Numbered from the stretch's first letter, positions 1 through 9,739 are shown. The stretch: 64,000 nucleotides of DNA from CBFDCQ01 sp965603355 (GCA_965603355.1 CBFDCQ010000002.1:1-64000), one strand, 5' to 3'. Made by a program: numbers and translations. The notes: generated by a model from the letters alone, not told the origin.

Positions 1-371
1 AAGGTAATCTGTTTGACATCGATGCCGAAATCGATGTGGGTGATGCGGATGAGGTAGGGTTTGAGATCAACGGTTTCCCTGTGTCCTATGACGTTGAGGA
101 TAAACTTCTCACCGGTGGTGAGGGCAAGGAGGGAGACGAGTTCAGCTCAGGCGAAACAGTAGCATCGCTGGCGCCTGTCGACGGCAAGATCAGCCTCCGC
201 ATTCTCGTGGATCGACCTTCCGTGGAAATCTTCGCCAACAATGGCCGAGTATATATGCCAATGCAGGCCGTCCGCGACCTGAACAACAAGTCACTCAAAA
301 TTTACGCGAAAGGAGGCAGCGCACGTATCGAGGAACTGACCGTACACGAAATAAAACGCATCTGGCCCTGA
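1..371 (+). CDS. GH32 fructan hydrolase, C-terminal end only (cut by window edge)
   Basis: This is the last ~123 codons of a glycoside hydrolase family 32 protein. The frame is open from base 3 and has no start in the window. The residues match the C-terminal beta-sandwich of the two complete GH32 genes downstream, including the shared RPSVEIFANNGR segment, the RDLNNKSLKIYAKGG segment and the final 'WP'. The acidic linker seen in the other two copies is shorter here (GGEGKEGDEFSSGE). The catalytic propeller lies outside the window, so activity cannot be judged. It forms a same-strand tandem with the genes at 2149 and 3992, with the GH51 gene in between. Family assignment is firm by similarity to its neighbours. 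Confidence 0.9.
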   Translation, partial: GNLFDIDAEIDVGDADEVGFEINGFPVSYDVEDKLLTGGEGKEGDEFSSGETVASLAPVDGKISLRILVDRPSVEIFANNGRVYMPMQAVRDLNNKSLKIYAKGGSARIEELTVHEIKRIWP

Positions 372-473
372 GCAAGCCGGGGGCATAATCGCGGTGTATC
401 ATCATTTCAAGGTGGAGTGTGACGCGCGTGGGTTGTCTGATATGGGAGTTGTTAGATTAGAGGAGAGACAGCA

Positions 474-2045
474 ATGAAACTTATGAACACAAGCAAAAAG
501 TTGACACCTTATCTGTTGGTCTTGGCGCTGACCGCCTTGGTTATTGGAGCGAACGTCGAATCGGCTGACGCCGAGAACAAACTGGTCATACAGGCCGACC
601 TCGGCAAGGTGACAATAGACAAAAACATCTATGGCCACTTTTCCGAACACCTGGGCCGTTGCATCTACGAGGGCTACTGGGTCGGTGAAGATAGTCCCAT
701 ACCCAACACCCGAGGGATCCGGAACGACGTGGTCGAAGCGTTGAAGAAAATCAAGGTGCCGGTCCTGCGCTGGCCGGGCGGTTGTTTCGCAGATGAATAC
801 CATTGGGAGGACGGCATCGGCCCGCGCGAGGATCGTCCCACCATGATCAACACCCACTGGGGAGGGGTGACTGAGAACAACCACTTCGGGACCCATGAAT
901 TTCTGGATCTATGCGAGCAGATTGATTGTGAGCCATTCATTACCGGCAACGTCGGCAGCGGCACTGTCAAAGAGTTATCCGAGTGGGTCGAATACGTTAA
1001 TTTCGACGGCGTGAGCCCAATGGCCGACTTCCGTCGCCAGAACGGCCGCGAAGAACCCTGGCGAGTGAAATATTGGGGTGTGGGCAATGAGAACTGGGGA
1101 TGCGGCGGTGAGATGCTGCCGGATTACTATGCTGACATGTACCGGCGTTTTCAGACATATGTGCGCCGTTATCCCAACGCACGGCCTTTCAAGGTCGCCT
1201 GTGGTCCATACGGGGACGATGCCGTATGGATGGAAACCTTGATGAAGAAGGTTGACGCAAACATGATGCAGGGTCTAGACCTGCACTACTACTGTGGAAC
1301 CGGGAAAGACAGCGAGTCAGCCACACGGTTCAAGGAGACTGACTGGTTTCATCAACTCCGGCGCGCGATGCGTCTCGATGAGATTATCACGAAGCAGTCG
1401 GCCATTATGGACAAGTACGATCGGGAAAAGCGGATCGCACTCATTGTAGGTGAATGGGGAGCGTGGCATCAGGTCGAACCCGGCACGAATCCGGGGTTTC
1501 TCTACCAGCAGAATTCGTTGCGTGACGCTCTGGTGGCCGGTGTATCCTTGAACATTATGAACCAGCATTGCGACCGTGTCAGGATGGGCAACATCGCACA
1601 GACCGTCAACGTTCTGCAGGCGATGATCCTTACCGACGGGCCGAAAATGATCCTGACCCCGTCATATCATGTATTCGATCTATATAAGGTCCATCAAGAC
1701 GCCACCTTGCTTCCTGTTGAGCTAGAGTGCGGGGATTACCGCTTTGAAGAAGACGATATGCCGGGACTGAATGTCTCTGCTTCGCGAGACGATTCGGGCA
1801 AGATCCATATTTCCATCTGCAATCTGGACCCAAATGCGGATGCCGAACTCTCCTGCGAAATTCGTGCTGCTGAGGCAGGCCGGATATCGGGGAAGATCCT
1901 GACCGCAGCGGCGATAACGTCTCACAACACTTTCGATAATCCCGAAGTTGTAAAGCCGGCTGATTTCAACGGTTTCAGGCAAACCTCCGGAGGATTTAAG
2001 GCCACTCTTCCGGCAAAATCCATAGTCGTGTTAGAAATTGAATAG
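474..2045 (+). CDS. Secreted alpha-L-arabinofuranosidase, GH51
   Basis: This enzyme of 523 residues should release terminal alpha-L-arabinofuranose from arabinan, arabinoxylan or arabinogalactan side chains. An N-terminal signal peptide (hydrophobic core about residues 12-26, then SADA) shows that it is exported, whereas many GH51 enzymes are cytoplasmic. The TIM barrel carries the RWPGG motif near residue 98, the acid/base glutamate E206 in GVGNEN and the nucleophile E327 in IVGEWG. A C-terminal beta-sandwich follows, and the length is normal for the family. The start is supported by GAGGAGAG just upstream. It sits between GH32 genes, which suggests a mixed arabinan and fructan utilisation block. 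Confidence 0.95.
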   Translation: MKLMNTSKKLTPYLLVLALTALVIGANVESADAENKLVIQADLGKVTIDKNIYGHFSEHLGRCIYEGYWVGEDSPIPNTRGIRNDVVEALKKIKVPVLRWPGGCFADEYHWEDGIGPREDRPTMINTHWGGVTENNHFGTHEFLDLCEQIDCEPFITGNVGSGTVKELSEWVEYVNFDGVSPMADFRRQNGREEPWRVKYWGVGNENWGCGGEMLPDYYADMYRRFQTYVRRYPNARPFKVACGPYGDDAVWMETLMKKVDANMMQGLDLHYYCGTGKDSESATRFKETDWFHQLRRAMRLDEIITKQSAIMDKYDREKRIALIVGEWGAWHQVEPGTNPGFLYQQNSLRDALVAGVSLNIMNQHCDRVRMGNIAQTVNVLQAMILTDGPKMILTPSYHVFDLYKVHQDATLLPVELECGDYRFEEDDMPGLNVSASRDDSGKIHISICNLDPNADAELSCEIRAAEAGRISGKILTAAAITSHNTFDNPEVVKPADFNGFRQTSGGFKATLPAKSIVVLEIE

Positions 2046-2148
2046 CCGGAGGTGGACAGTGAAGAGGAATTCTTTGTCCTGTGTGGGCGGTGGCGAGCAA
2101 GTCCATACGGGGAATCTTGGGTTAAACTCGCCATGAAGGAGAAATGCC

Positions 2149-3879
2149 ATGTCCAGGATCAAAACAACTCTTCTTGTTACAGCCATCGCATGCTTCTGCG
2201 CAACTGGTGCATTTGCTGCTGAACGCGAATTCGAGTTTGATGGGAAGTATCTGAACCTGCCAGTGAAGAACGAAGCCCGCGACTGTCTCCTAAGCCTCGA
2301 GATCGACGGCGAGAAAGTCCGCGAATTCACGATCAACCTTGCCCCTGGGGAACCGGACTTCTGGGTGTACCTGGATGTCCGGGAGTTTGCCGGGAAGAAG
2401 GGCAAGTTAATCGCCAAGGAAGTATCGAGCAGACAGATGAAAGCCTTCGAGGCGGTGTACCAGGCCGACACCTTCCCGGGGGAAGACAAGCTGTATAAGG
2501 AGAAGCTCCGCCCGCAATTTCACTTCTCATCCAAGCGCGGATGGAACAACGATCCCAACGGATTGATGTACTACGACGGCGAGTACCATCTGTTCTACCA
2601 GCACAACCCCTTCGGCTGGCCCTGGGGCAACATGACCTGGGGACACGCCGTCAGCACCGACCTCGTTCATTGGACGGAACTGGGCGATGCGCTCCATCCC
2701 GATGAACTGGGCACAATGTTTTCCGGTTCGGGCGTCGTGGATTGGAAAAACACCACCGGCTTCCAGACCGGTGATGATCCACCGCTGATCTGCATCTACA
2801 CAAACGCAGGAGATTCCAACCCCTGGTCCGAAGGAGAACCCTTTACGCAGGGCATCGCGTACAGCAACGACCGAGGCCGCACCTGGACTAAGTACGAGGG
2901 CAATCCCGTCCAGGGACACATGAACGAAGGCAACCGTGACCCCAAGGTCATTTGGTGGGAAGAAAGCAATGAATGGGTAATCGCACTGTACCTCAGGGGC
3001 GGTCGTATGGCATTTTTCAAATCGCCCGACCTGAAACGCTGGGAGTTCCAGAGCGTCCTTCAATCCTTTGGCGAATGCCCGGAACTGTTCCAGTTGGCCG
3101 TGGATGGCGACGAAGACAACAAGAAGTGGATCTTCTACGGCGGGTCCGGCGATTACTTCATCGGCGATTTTGACGGCAGTAGGTTCGAACCGGAAAGAGA
3201 TAGAATCCACTACAATTACGGTAATTGCTTTTACGCCTCCCAGACTTTTAGCGACATTCCCGAAGAAGACGGCCGACGCATCCAAATCGGCTGGGGCCAG
3301 GTAGATCTGCGCGGAATGCCCTTTAACCAGATGATGACATTTCCTGTAACGTTGACCCTGCGCTCGACAGACGAGGGACTGCGGATGTTCGCGTACCCCG
3401 TTGAGGAAATCGAGAAACTCCACGGCAAGGGACACGAGTGGGAAGACGAAAAACTCGAACCCGGTGACAACCCCTTGGAGGATGTGAAAGGCAACCTCTT
3501 CGACATCGCTGCAGAAATCGAACTCGGCAGCGCTGAAGAGGTCGGACTCGAAATCAATGGTTTCCGCGTATCCTATAACGTCGAAGAGAAACGTCTCGCC
3601 GCAGGTAACATCGAAGAGAGACGTCGCGGCGCCGATGAAGAGGATGAGGAAGATGGCGACCGCGGCGCAGCAACACTCGCGCCAGTCGACGGCAAGATCA
3701 GGCTACGTATTCTCGTGGACCGTCCCTCGGTCGAGATCTTCGCCAACGACGGCCGAATCTATATGCCTATGCAGCACGTCCGCGACCTGAACAACAAGTC
3801 GCTCAAGATCTACGCCAAAGGCGGTACCGCAAACATTGAGGAACTGACCGTCCACGAAATCAAACCCATCTGGCCTTAG
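2149..3879 (+). CDS. Secreted GH32 fructanase (levanase/inulinase type) with DUF4980-like N-terminus
   Basis: This 576-residue protein hydrolyses beta-fructosides such as levan, inulin or sucrose. Residues 1-23 are a signal peptide. About residues 25-110 form an extra beta domain like DUF4980, which is found before GH32 domains. The five-bladed propeller then carries all three catalytic motifs: WNNDPNG with nucleophile D135, RDP with the transition-state stabiliser D264, and ECP with acid/base E309. The C-terminal beta-sandwich contains an unusual acidic insertion (ADEEDEEDGD) near residues 496-505. AAGGAG seven bases upstream supports the start. It is very similar to the next gene, also at DNA level. 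Endo versus exo action and the linkage cut cannot be told. Confidence 0.95.
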   Translation: MSRIKTTLLVTAIACFCATGAFAAEREFEFDGKYLNLPVKNEARDCLLSLEIDGEKVREFTINLAPGEPDFWVYLDVREFAGKKGKLIAKEVSSRQMKAFEAVYQADTFPGEDKLYKEKLRPQFHFSSKRGWNNDPNGLMYYDGEYHLFYQHNPFGWPWGNMTWGHAVSTDLVHWTELGDALHPDELGTMFSGSGVVDWKNTTGFQTGDDPPLICIYTNAGDSNPWSEGEPFTQGIAYSNDRGRTWTKYEGNPVQGHMNEGNRDPKVIWWEESNEWVIALYLRGGRMAFFKSPDLKRWEFQSVLQSFGECPELFQLAVDGDEDNKKWIFYGGSGDYFIGDFDGSRFEPERDRIHYNYGNCFYASQTFSDIPEEDGRRIQIGWGQVDLRGMPFNQMMTFPVTLTLRSTDEGLRMFAYPVEEIEKLHGKGHEWEDEKLEPGDNPLEDVKGNLFDIAAEIELGSAEEVGLEINGFRVSYNVEEKRLAAGNIEERRRGADEEDEEDGDRGAATLAPVDGKIRLRILVDRPSVEIFANDGRIYMPMQHVRDLNNKSLKIYAKGGTANIEELTVHEIKPIWP

Positions 3880-3991
3880 AAAAGTTACAATTATACGGCC
3901 GGCGGTCCTGTTTTCAGGTCCGGTTGCCGATCCATCATCTGCGACGGAAAGGAGTATTAGAGAGCCTGACGATATATGGAAGGGAAATGCC

Positions 3992-5728
3992 ATGTTCAGA
4001 AACACGACAATCCTTCTCATTACAGCCATCGCATGCATCTGCACAGTTGGTGCATTTGCCGCTGAACGTGAATTCAAGATTGATAAGAAGTATCTGAACC
4101 TGCCCGTGAAGAACGAAGCCCGCGAATGTCTCCTAAGCCTCGAGATCAACGGCGAGAAAGTCCGCGAATTCACTATCAACCTTGCACCCGGGGAACCCGA
4201 CTTCTGGGTGTACCTGGATGTCAGGGAGTTTGTCGGGAAGAAGGGCAAGTTAATCGCCAAGGAAGTATCGAGCAGCCAAATGAAAGCCTTCGAGGCTGTG
4301 TACCAAGCCGACACCTTCCCTGGAGAGGACGAGTTGTACAAGGAGAAGCTCCGCCCGCAATTCCACTTTTCGTCCAAACGCGGCTGGAACAACGACCCCA
4401 ACGGATTGGTGTTTTACAAAGGTGAGTACCACTTGTTCTACCAGCACAATCCGTTTGGATGGCATTGGGCCAACATGACCTGGGGACACGCCATCAGCAC
4501 CGACCTCGTGCACTGGGTCGAACAAGGCGACAAGCTGCATCCAGACGAGTTAGGCGAAGTGTGGTCCGGATCAGGCGTAGTCGACTGGAAGAACACGACA
4601 GGGTTCCAGGCTGGCGGTGAACCCCCGCTGATTTGCATCTATACAAACGCGGGCGGTGAGAATCCGTGGTCTGAGAGTGAACCGTTCACGCAGGGCATTG
4701 CGTACAGCAACGACCGAGGCCGCACCTGGACGAAGTATGAGGGCAACCCTGTTCTGCCGAATATCGAATTCATCAACAGAGACCCGAAAGCCATCTGGCA
4801 TGAGCCGACCGGCCAATGGGTGCTGGTGCTGCATTTTGACGGGCGCGCAATGGGGTTCTTTACGTCCGCCGATCTCAAATCCTGGCAGTTCCACAGCGAA
4901 CTTGAAAGCAGGGTTCTCCACGACTGTCCGGAGCTGTTCCAGTTGCCCGTGGACGGCGATGAGCGGAACAAGAAGTGGATTATGTACGGCGGCAACGGCG
5001 CTTATTTTTTGGGCGCGTTCGACGGGAAGAAGTACACGCCCGAGACTAAGGAGATACGTTATAGCTACGGCAACTGTTTCTACGCCTCCCAGACCTTCAG
5101 CGACATTCCCGAAGAGGATGGCCGACGCATCCAGATCGGCTGGGGCCAGGTCGACCTGCCGGATATGCCCTTCAACCAGATGATGACATTTCCTGTAACG
5201 TTGACACTGCGCTCGACCGACCAGGGACTGCGGATGTTCGCGTACCCCGTCGAGGAAATCGAGAAACTCCACGGCGAGGGACACGAGTGGGAGGACGAAG
5301 ATCTTAAGCCCGGCGACAATCCGCTGGAAGATCTCAAAGGCAATCTCTTCGACATCGCCGCCGAGATCGAACTTGGCGCCGCTGAAGAGGTCGGACTCGA
5401 AATCAACGGTTTCCGCGTATCCTATAACGTCGAAGAGAAACGTCTCACCGCAGGTAGTATCGAGGAGAGACGTCCCAGCGGCGATGAAGAGGATGAGGAA
5501 GATGGCGACCGGGGCGAAGCAACACTCGCGCCCGTCGACGGCAAGATCAACCTGCGCATTCTCGTGGACCGTCCATCCGTCGAGATCTTCGCCAATGAGG
5601 GTCGAATCTACATGCCTATGCAGCACGTCCGCGACCTGAACAACAAGTCACTCAAGATCTACGCGAAAGGCGGCACCGCACACATTGAGGAGTTGACCGT
5701 CCACAAGGTGAACCCCATCTGGCCCTGA
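3992..5728 (+). CDS. Secreted GH32 fructanase paralogue with Asp in place of the catalytic Glu
   Basis: This 578-residue tandem duplicate of the preceding GH32 has the same layout: signal peptide, DUF4980-like domain, propeller and C-terminal sandwich with an acidic insertion (GDEEDEEDGD). The nucleophile D135 (WNNDPNG) and D264 (RDP) are present. The acid/base position, which reads ECP in the neighbour, reads DCP here (D311, codon GAC at 4922-4924). In characterised GH32 enzymes the acid/base is glutamate, so the shorter side chain may slow hydrolysis or change specificity. The N- and C-terminal thirds are almost identical to the neighbour, while the middle has diverged. That pattern fits duplication with functional divergence or gene conversion at the ends. 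Confidence 0.93.
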   Translation: MFRNTTILLITAIACICTVGAFAAEREFKIDKKYLNLPVKNEARECLLSLEINGEKVREFTINLAPGEPDFWVYLDVREFVGKKGKLIAKEVSSSQMKAFEAVYQADTFPGEDELYKEKLRPQFHFSSKRGWNNDPNGLVFYKGEYHLFYQHNPFGWHWANMTWGHAISTDLVHWVEQGDKLHPDELGEVWSGSGVVDWKNTTGFQAGGEPPLICIYTNAGGENPWSESEPFTQGIAYSNDRGRTWTKYEGNPVLPNIEFINRDPKAIWHEPTGQWVLVLHFDGRAMGFFTSADLKSWQFHSELESRVLHDCPELFQLPVDGDERNKKWIMYGGNGAYFLGAFDGKKYTPETKEIRYSYGNCFYASQTFSDIPEEDGRRIQIGWGQVDLPDMPFNQMMTFPVTLTLRSTDQGLRMFAYPVEEIEKLHGEGHEWEDEDLKPGDNPLEDLKGNLFDIAAEIELGAAEEVGLEINGFRVSYNVEEKRLTAGSIEERRPSGDEEDEEDGDRGEATLAPVDGKINLRILVDRPSVEIFANEGRIYMPMQHVRDLNNKSLKIYAKGGTAHIEELTVHKVNPIWP

Positions 5729-5804
5729 ACAAGCCCAGGTCATATGGCTGGCAGTCCGACGCTGCTGCGGTCAACGGCAGTGATTTACCGGCAAGAAGTT
5801 ACGT

Positions 5805-5880
<76 letters not shown>

Positions 5881-5893
5881 CGACAACTAAAAC

Positions 5894-5971
5894 TGGCACG
5901 CCCGGTAGGATTCGAACCTACGACCTGCGGATTCGAAGTCCGATGCTCTATCCAGACTGAGCTACGGGCGC
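5894..5971 (-). tRNA. tRNA-Arg (TCG), CCA encoded
   Basis: On the minus strand the acceptor stem is GCGCCCG/CGGGCGT, the anticodon loop is CTTCGAA (anticodon TCG, reading CGA), the T arm is GTAGG TTCGAAT CCTAC, and CCA is encoded. The outermost anticodon-stem pair is a T-C mismatch (TCGGA/TCCGC) where a T-A pair would be usual. All other helices are intact. Confidence 0.93.
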
Positions 5972-6036
5972 GTTGCGACCACATCAATTGCCCCCGGTCG
6001 CCCAGGGGATCGCATTATCCGCACGGTTGGACTATA

Positions 6037-6111
<75 letters not shown>

Positions 6112-6144
6112 ATTCCGTCGTGATCCACACCGAATTGCAGCAAA

Positions 6145-6174
6145 ATTTTAGCACAGCATCGTTGGTATTGTCAA
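6145..6174 (-). promoter_or_regulatory. Sigma-70-type promoter of the tRNA operon
   Basis: The minus strand reads TTGACA (6174-6169), 18 bases, then TAAAAT (6150-6145). This is a near-consensus pair placed directly upstream of tRNA-Gly, so transcription should begin around 6138. Confidence 0.8.
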
Positions 6175-6186
6175 GAAGAAGGGGCG

Positions 6187-7947
6187 CTAGAGTTCCAATT
6201 CCTTACTCAGCACACCGCCTTTGGCGGAATCGAAACTTATCGTGATCGAGCCGGTACCGCTCACAATGAACTGGGCACGCACCGTCCCCATGCCGGGTAC
6301 CGTGTCGAACTCGACGCGGTGATGCCGGATCTTGGTCGGCTCGACCTTCTTGAAAAACCGGTCGACCACGCGGCCTGATGAGATGACTTTGGCTCTCTCG
6401 CCGCTGATAGACATGATATCAGGCGGGCTGATATGTTTGGCGACATCTTGAGCGCACCGCGTAGGCATGAGCCCCTCGTTGAGCACCTCGACCCACACTT
6501 TGTAGAGTCTTCTGCCGAGTTTCTCGCCCGTGACTTCGCCGAACTTGACTAACGGCATCATCTCGCCGTGGTAGACGGTGAACAGGGCGTTGCGATGGCA
6601 TTCCTCTTCGAGCAGGAACGACGGCGGTACGCGCCCCCACTCCTTTTTCGTGCCGCCGACCTCGATCTTCCCGTACGTCGGATGTTCCACCTCATGCCAG
6701 GCAACCAATCCGTCATTCATCAGCAGGTACCGGATGAACTCAATGGTCTTCCTCTGCCCGGCTTCGTCCCTCGGCAGTTCCTGTCGATAGAGGTTATCCG
6801 GTGTCCACAGCTCGTTCACCAGTCCGAGGATTCCGCGTGCTCCGTAAAACCATTCCATCTCATCGCCCAACGTTGGGTACAGATCCTTCCAACTGATCAA
6901 CGACCTGTAATGAGGCAGCATCTTTGCGCCGCGTTCTGCGATGTAGGCGAGCACCCTATCGTCTGCCGGCTGAATATCGCCACCCTCTCGGCCCGGCCCG
7001 CGCAGAATCATGCCGCCGGCGTTGTGGAACGATTGCGAGCCGGCGATGTTCGGGTGCGCGATGACGAATTCCGCCACTGCACGCGTATTCGGCAGCGAGA
7101 ACGGGTACTCATGCGCGCCGCGCTGGATATGTCGAGGCTGCCAATCCCACGCCCAGTTGCGGTTCGAGTCGTAGCCGCCCGCGGGATCCTCGTTTATGCG
7201 ACCGTCACCGTCGTTGTCTATACCCTCCTGCCCGAGGATGGTATACTCGCCCTTCTCATCGGCCTTGGCCCTTACCATCAGGTATTCCGGGTACTCCGGG
7301 TCGGGTTTCCAGCGGCCATTGGGGTCTTTGATGCGCATACGGGTGATCGAGCCGTCTCCGTCGAGATCGTCGTAATCGTCCTCATCCACGAGCCCATCCC
7401 GGTCGCTATCATAAGGCATCTTGCCCGACCGCGATGAGTTCTGCGTGTGCGCCGCATGGAACCAGTAGTCGCGCCCGTCCGGGTTGATCGTCGGAATGAG
7501 GTAGAACACGTGATCATCGACCACTTGGGTGACTTTCGGTACGTGACCGTAGTTCTCGCACAGGTACCACCCGGCGTAAGCTACCACCTGGCCCGCCTGC
7601 ACCTCGTTGCCGTGGATATTGCCGTCTATGTACATCCCCGATTTGCGCGACGGGTCGCCTTTCTTCTTGTTAGTTACTTCCAGGCACCAAAGGTCCCTAC
7701 CCTCGTATGACTTGCCTATCGAGTAAAGCTCCGTCAGGTCGGGAAACGCTTCATGCAGTTCCTGCAGAATCGCGTGGAGTCCCGCATGGTCGTGGAACCT
7801 GTTCCAAGCGATATCGGTCTTCCGCTGCGCAGGCGCACCAAGCGCCTGATACGTATGGTCCGCGGGGTCTTGCGCGTTCGCACTCACGACCACAAACAGC
7901 AGAACCAGCAAAGAAGATGACCATCTTATGAGTAGTATCCGGCGCAT
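6187..7947 (-). CDS. Secreted zinc carboxypeptidase, M14 family (catalytically intact)
   Basis: This 586-residue exported metallopeptidase has a signal peptide at about residues 1-25. It should remove C-terminal residues from peptides or cell-wall stems, but its substrate is unknown. The zinc ligands are visible: H112 and E115 in the HGNE motif and H308 in QSFHN. R263 lies in SNRNW, and the catalytic glutamate is probably E379 in VNELW. A loop at about residues 181-198 (DRDGLVDEDDYDDLDGDG) looks like paired calcium-binding loops. A beta-sandwich of about 150 residues follows the catalytic domain. It lies 16 bases after the related gene at 7964-9739, so the two are probably one transcript. Confidence 0.92.
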   Translation of the reverse strand: MRRILLIRWSSSLLVLLFVVVSANAQDPADHTYQALGAPAQRKTDIAWNRFHDHAGLHAILQELHEAFPDLTELYSIGKSYEGRDLWCLEVTNKKKGDPSRKSGMYIDGNIHGNEVQAGQVVAYAGWYLCENYGHVPKVTQVVDDHVFYLIPTINPDGRDYWFHAAHTQNSSRSGKMPYDSDRDGLVDEDDYDDLDGDGSITRMRIKDPNGRWKPDPEYPEYLMVRAKADEKGEYTILGQEGIDNDGDGRINEDPAGGYDSNRNWAWDWQPRHIQRGAHEYPFSLPNTRAVAEFVIAHPNIAGSQSFHNAGGMILRGPGREGGDIQPADDRVLAYIAERGAKMLPHYRSLISWKDLYPTLGDEMEWFYGARGILGLVNELWTPDNLYRQELPRDEAGQRKTIEFIRYLLMNDGLVAWHEVEHPTYGKIEVGGTKKEWGRVPPSFLLEEECHRNALFTVYHGEMMPLVKFGEVTGEKLGRRLYKVWVEVLNEGLMPTRCAQDVAKHISPPDIMSISGERAKVISSGRVVDRFFKKVEPTKIRHHRVEFDTVPGMGTVRAQFIVSGTGSITISFDSAKGGVLSKELEL

Positions 7948-7963
7948 CCCTGTCCCATCCTTT

Positions 7964-9739
7964 CTAGTCGTTCAAAGTCACCGTCTGCTCGATCGTGCCG
8001 CCCAGCGCTGAAACAACACGCACAGTTACCTGGCTCTTGCGAGCGCCGCGCACAATCCACCGCACCTTCTCCACTCCACCGCTGCCGGCTATCGGTTCGA
8101 GGCGTGCGATCCTGTCTCCGGCAAGGATCCGTTCGGGAGCAACATCCAACTCAACTCGTGTCGGCACTACTTCTCTAGTTACCAGCCCGTGAGCAAGCAC
8201 CGTCGGCAGGTAACCGTTGTTCTCTATCTCGACTTCAAGTTCAAAAACTCCGCCGCCAACGTGCTTTGCCTCTAGTTTCCGCAAGGCAATTCGCGGCAGC
8301 TTCGCAGCCAATTCCGTCAAGAACGCCGCGTGCTTCTTCCCGAGCTCATCGAGTAAGGATGGTGGCGGATTCGTCTGTATGTATGGGGTAAAACCGCCTA
8401 CCTCAGCTTTCTGACCTTCGAAATCAGGGTGCTCGATCGCGGTCCACTCGACGAAGCCCTTCGGGTACTTCTCCTCCAGCCACTCCAGGAACTCACGCTG
8501 CGACTTCGCCTCCTTATCTTCTTCCTTCTTGTCGTCCTTCCCTTCTTTCTCTTCAGCCGGCTTCTCGCTTCCCTCCTCGCTCTTCTCTTCCTTCTCCTTT
8601 TCTTCCTCTTTCTTCTTCTCCTTCTCGAGCGCCAACTGCATCTCGGGACTCCACCCTCTTGCCGCGAGCGACATCCGTCCTCTATGGAAGTACATCCAAT
8701 CGGCGTATGAACCGTCTACTTTTGCGCCGGTAAGCTCCTTCGACAGGCCCAGAGCCTCGCGATACTCCTTACCTAGCTGCTTGAAATAAGCTAGATCCTT
8801 CTCATTCACCTTTGTCACCGGCTTCCTCTGGCGCCTGCGGCCTCCCTCACCCGACTCCTCTTTCGCCGCCTCCGGCGTCTTGAGCAGATTGTCCGACATC
8901 GAAAAGGTAAGGATTATCCCTATGTTCGGATGAGCGACAACGAAATCCGCAAGTGCTCGCGTCTCCGGCTCGCAGACCTGATGAATACCGGAAGCAGGAT
9001 CGAAGAACTTGTAGTTGAACGGGAAGTTCATGTTGAAGTTCACACCGCCCGTACCGTCTTCATTGAACTTTTCGTCGGCGTCGTTATCCCTTCCCTCAGC
9101 GAAATAGCGCCATGTTCCGCGTTCGCCCTTCCCGCGTTTGGCCTCGCGCATAATACGCGCGTCCTTTTCGTCCTGCACGTATTTCCCCTCGCTGTCCTCA
9201 ACGCGCACCCGCGTTATGATGCCGTCACCGTTCAGGTCGTCCGGGCCGTCCTCGTCGATCATCCCGTCGTGGTCGTCATCCGTCGGCTTCGTGTTCGAGC
9301 GCTGCTCCATCTTCGGACTCATGAAGTACCTTTCGGCCCCGTCCGGATTCAGGCGGGGGAATAGATATATCGTTACTGAATCCAACAGGTTGTTAATGGT
9401 CCCGTCGGGCGAGGTGAGATGGTCCAGAAACGTCAGAACGAGTTCCGTACCAACAAGATGGTCACCCTCGAGACCGGCAACCACAACCATTGCCGGTCGC
9501 GTCCACCTGTCTGCCTCTTTGCCGCGGCCTACCTCGACCATCCACACGTCGCGCCCTTCGATAGATTTCGCAACGGACTCCACCTGCACGACGTCAGGAT
9601 GAGCAAGCGCAAGTTCGACTAGGTAAGACTCCGTCTCTTCGGAAGAGTGGTATTTCGACTCAATGGGTAATGCTGAAATGCTCCCAGATAGGACAAGGAA
9701 AAGTAGCGTCAAACCGGAAATGAAACCTTTCTGCTTCAC
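7964..9739 (-). CDS. Degenerate M14 carboxypeptidase-like protein (pseudo-peptidase)
   Basis: This 591-residue secreted paralogue of the neighbour uses a GTG start and a signal peptide (residues 1-23). It keeps the fold signature NPDGAERYF and the acidic calcium-type loop. The zinc motif HGNE is replaced by EGDH (E91, H94), the third zinc ligand histidine is S280 (LTFSM), the substrate arginine is M237 (NFNMN), and the NEL glutamate region reads ARG near 360-362. A tract of about 45 residues at 371-416 is almost entirely Lys and Glu. With every key position changed it is probably not a peptidase and may bind or regulate. The reading frame is intact over its full length, so it is not a decayed gene. 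Confidence 0.87.
   Translation of the reverse strand: MKQKGFISGLTLLFLVLSGSISALPIESKYHSSEETESYLVELALAHPDVVQVESVAKSIEGRDVWMVEVGRGKEADRWTRPAMVVVAGLEGDHLVGTELVLTFLDHLTSPDGTINNLLDSVTIYLFPRLNPDGAERYFMSPKMEQRSNTKPTDDDHDGMIDEDGPDDLNGDGIITRVRVEDSEGKYVQDEKDARIMREAKRGKGERGTWRYFAEGRDNDADEKFNEDGTGGVNFNMNFPFNYKFFDPASGIHQVCEPETRALADFVVAHPNIGIILTFSMSDNLLKTPEAAKEESGEGGRRRQRKPVTKVNEKDLAYFKQLGKEYREALGLSKELTGAKVDGSYADWMYFHRGRMSLAARGWSPEMQLALEKEKKKEEEKEKEEKSEEGSEKPAEEKEGKDDKKEEDKEAKSQREFLEWLEEKYPKGFVEWTAIEHPDFEGQKAEVGGFTPYIQTNPPPSLLDELGKKHAAFLTELAAKLPRIALRKLEAKHVGGGVFELEVEIENNGYLPTVLAHGLVTREVVPTRVELDVAPERILAGDRIARLEPIAGSGGVEKVRWIVRGARKSQVTVRVVSALGGTIEQTVTLND

Noticed and set aside
2527..5626. Long open frames antisense to the GH32 genes (302 and 351 codons)
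   Set aside because: They lie opposite strongly supported fructanase genes, mirror each other because those genes are paralogues, and match no family.
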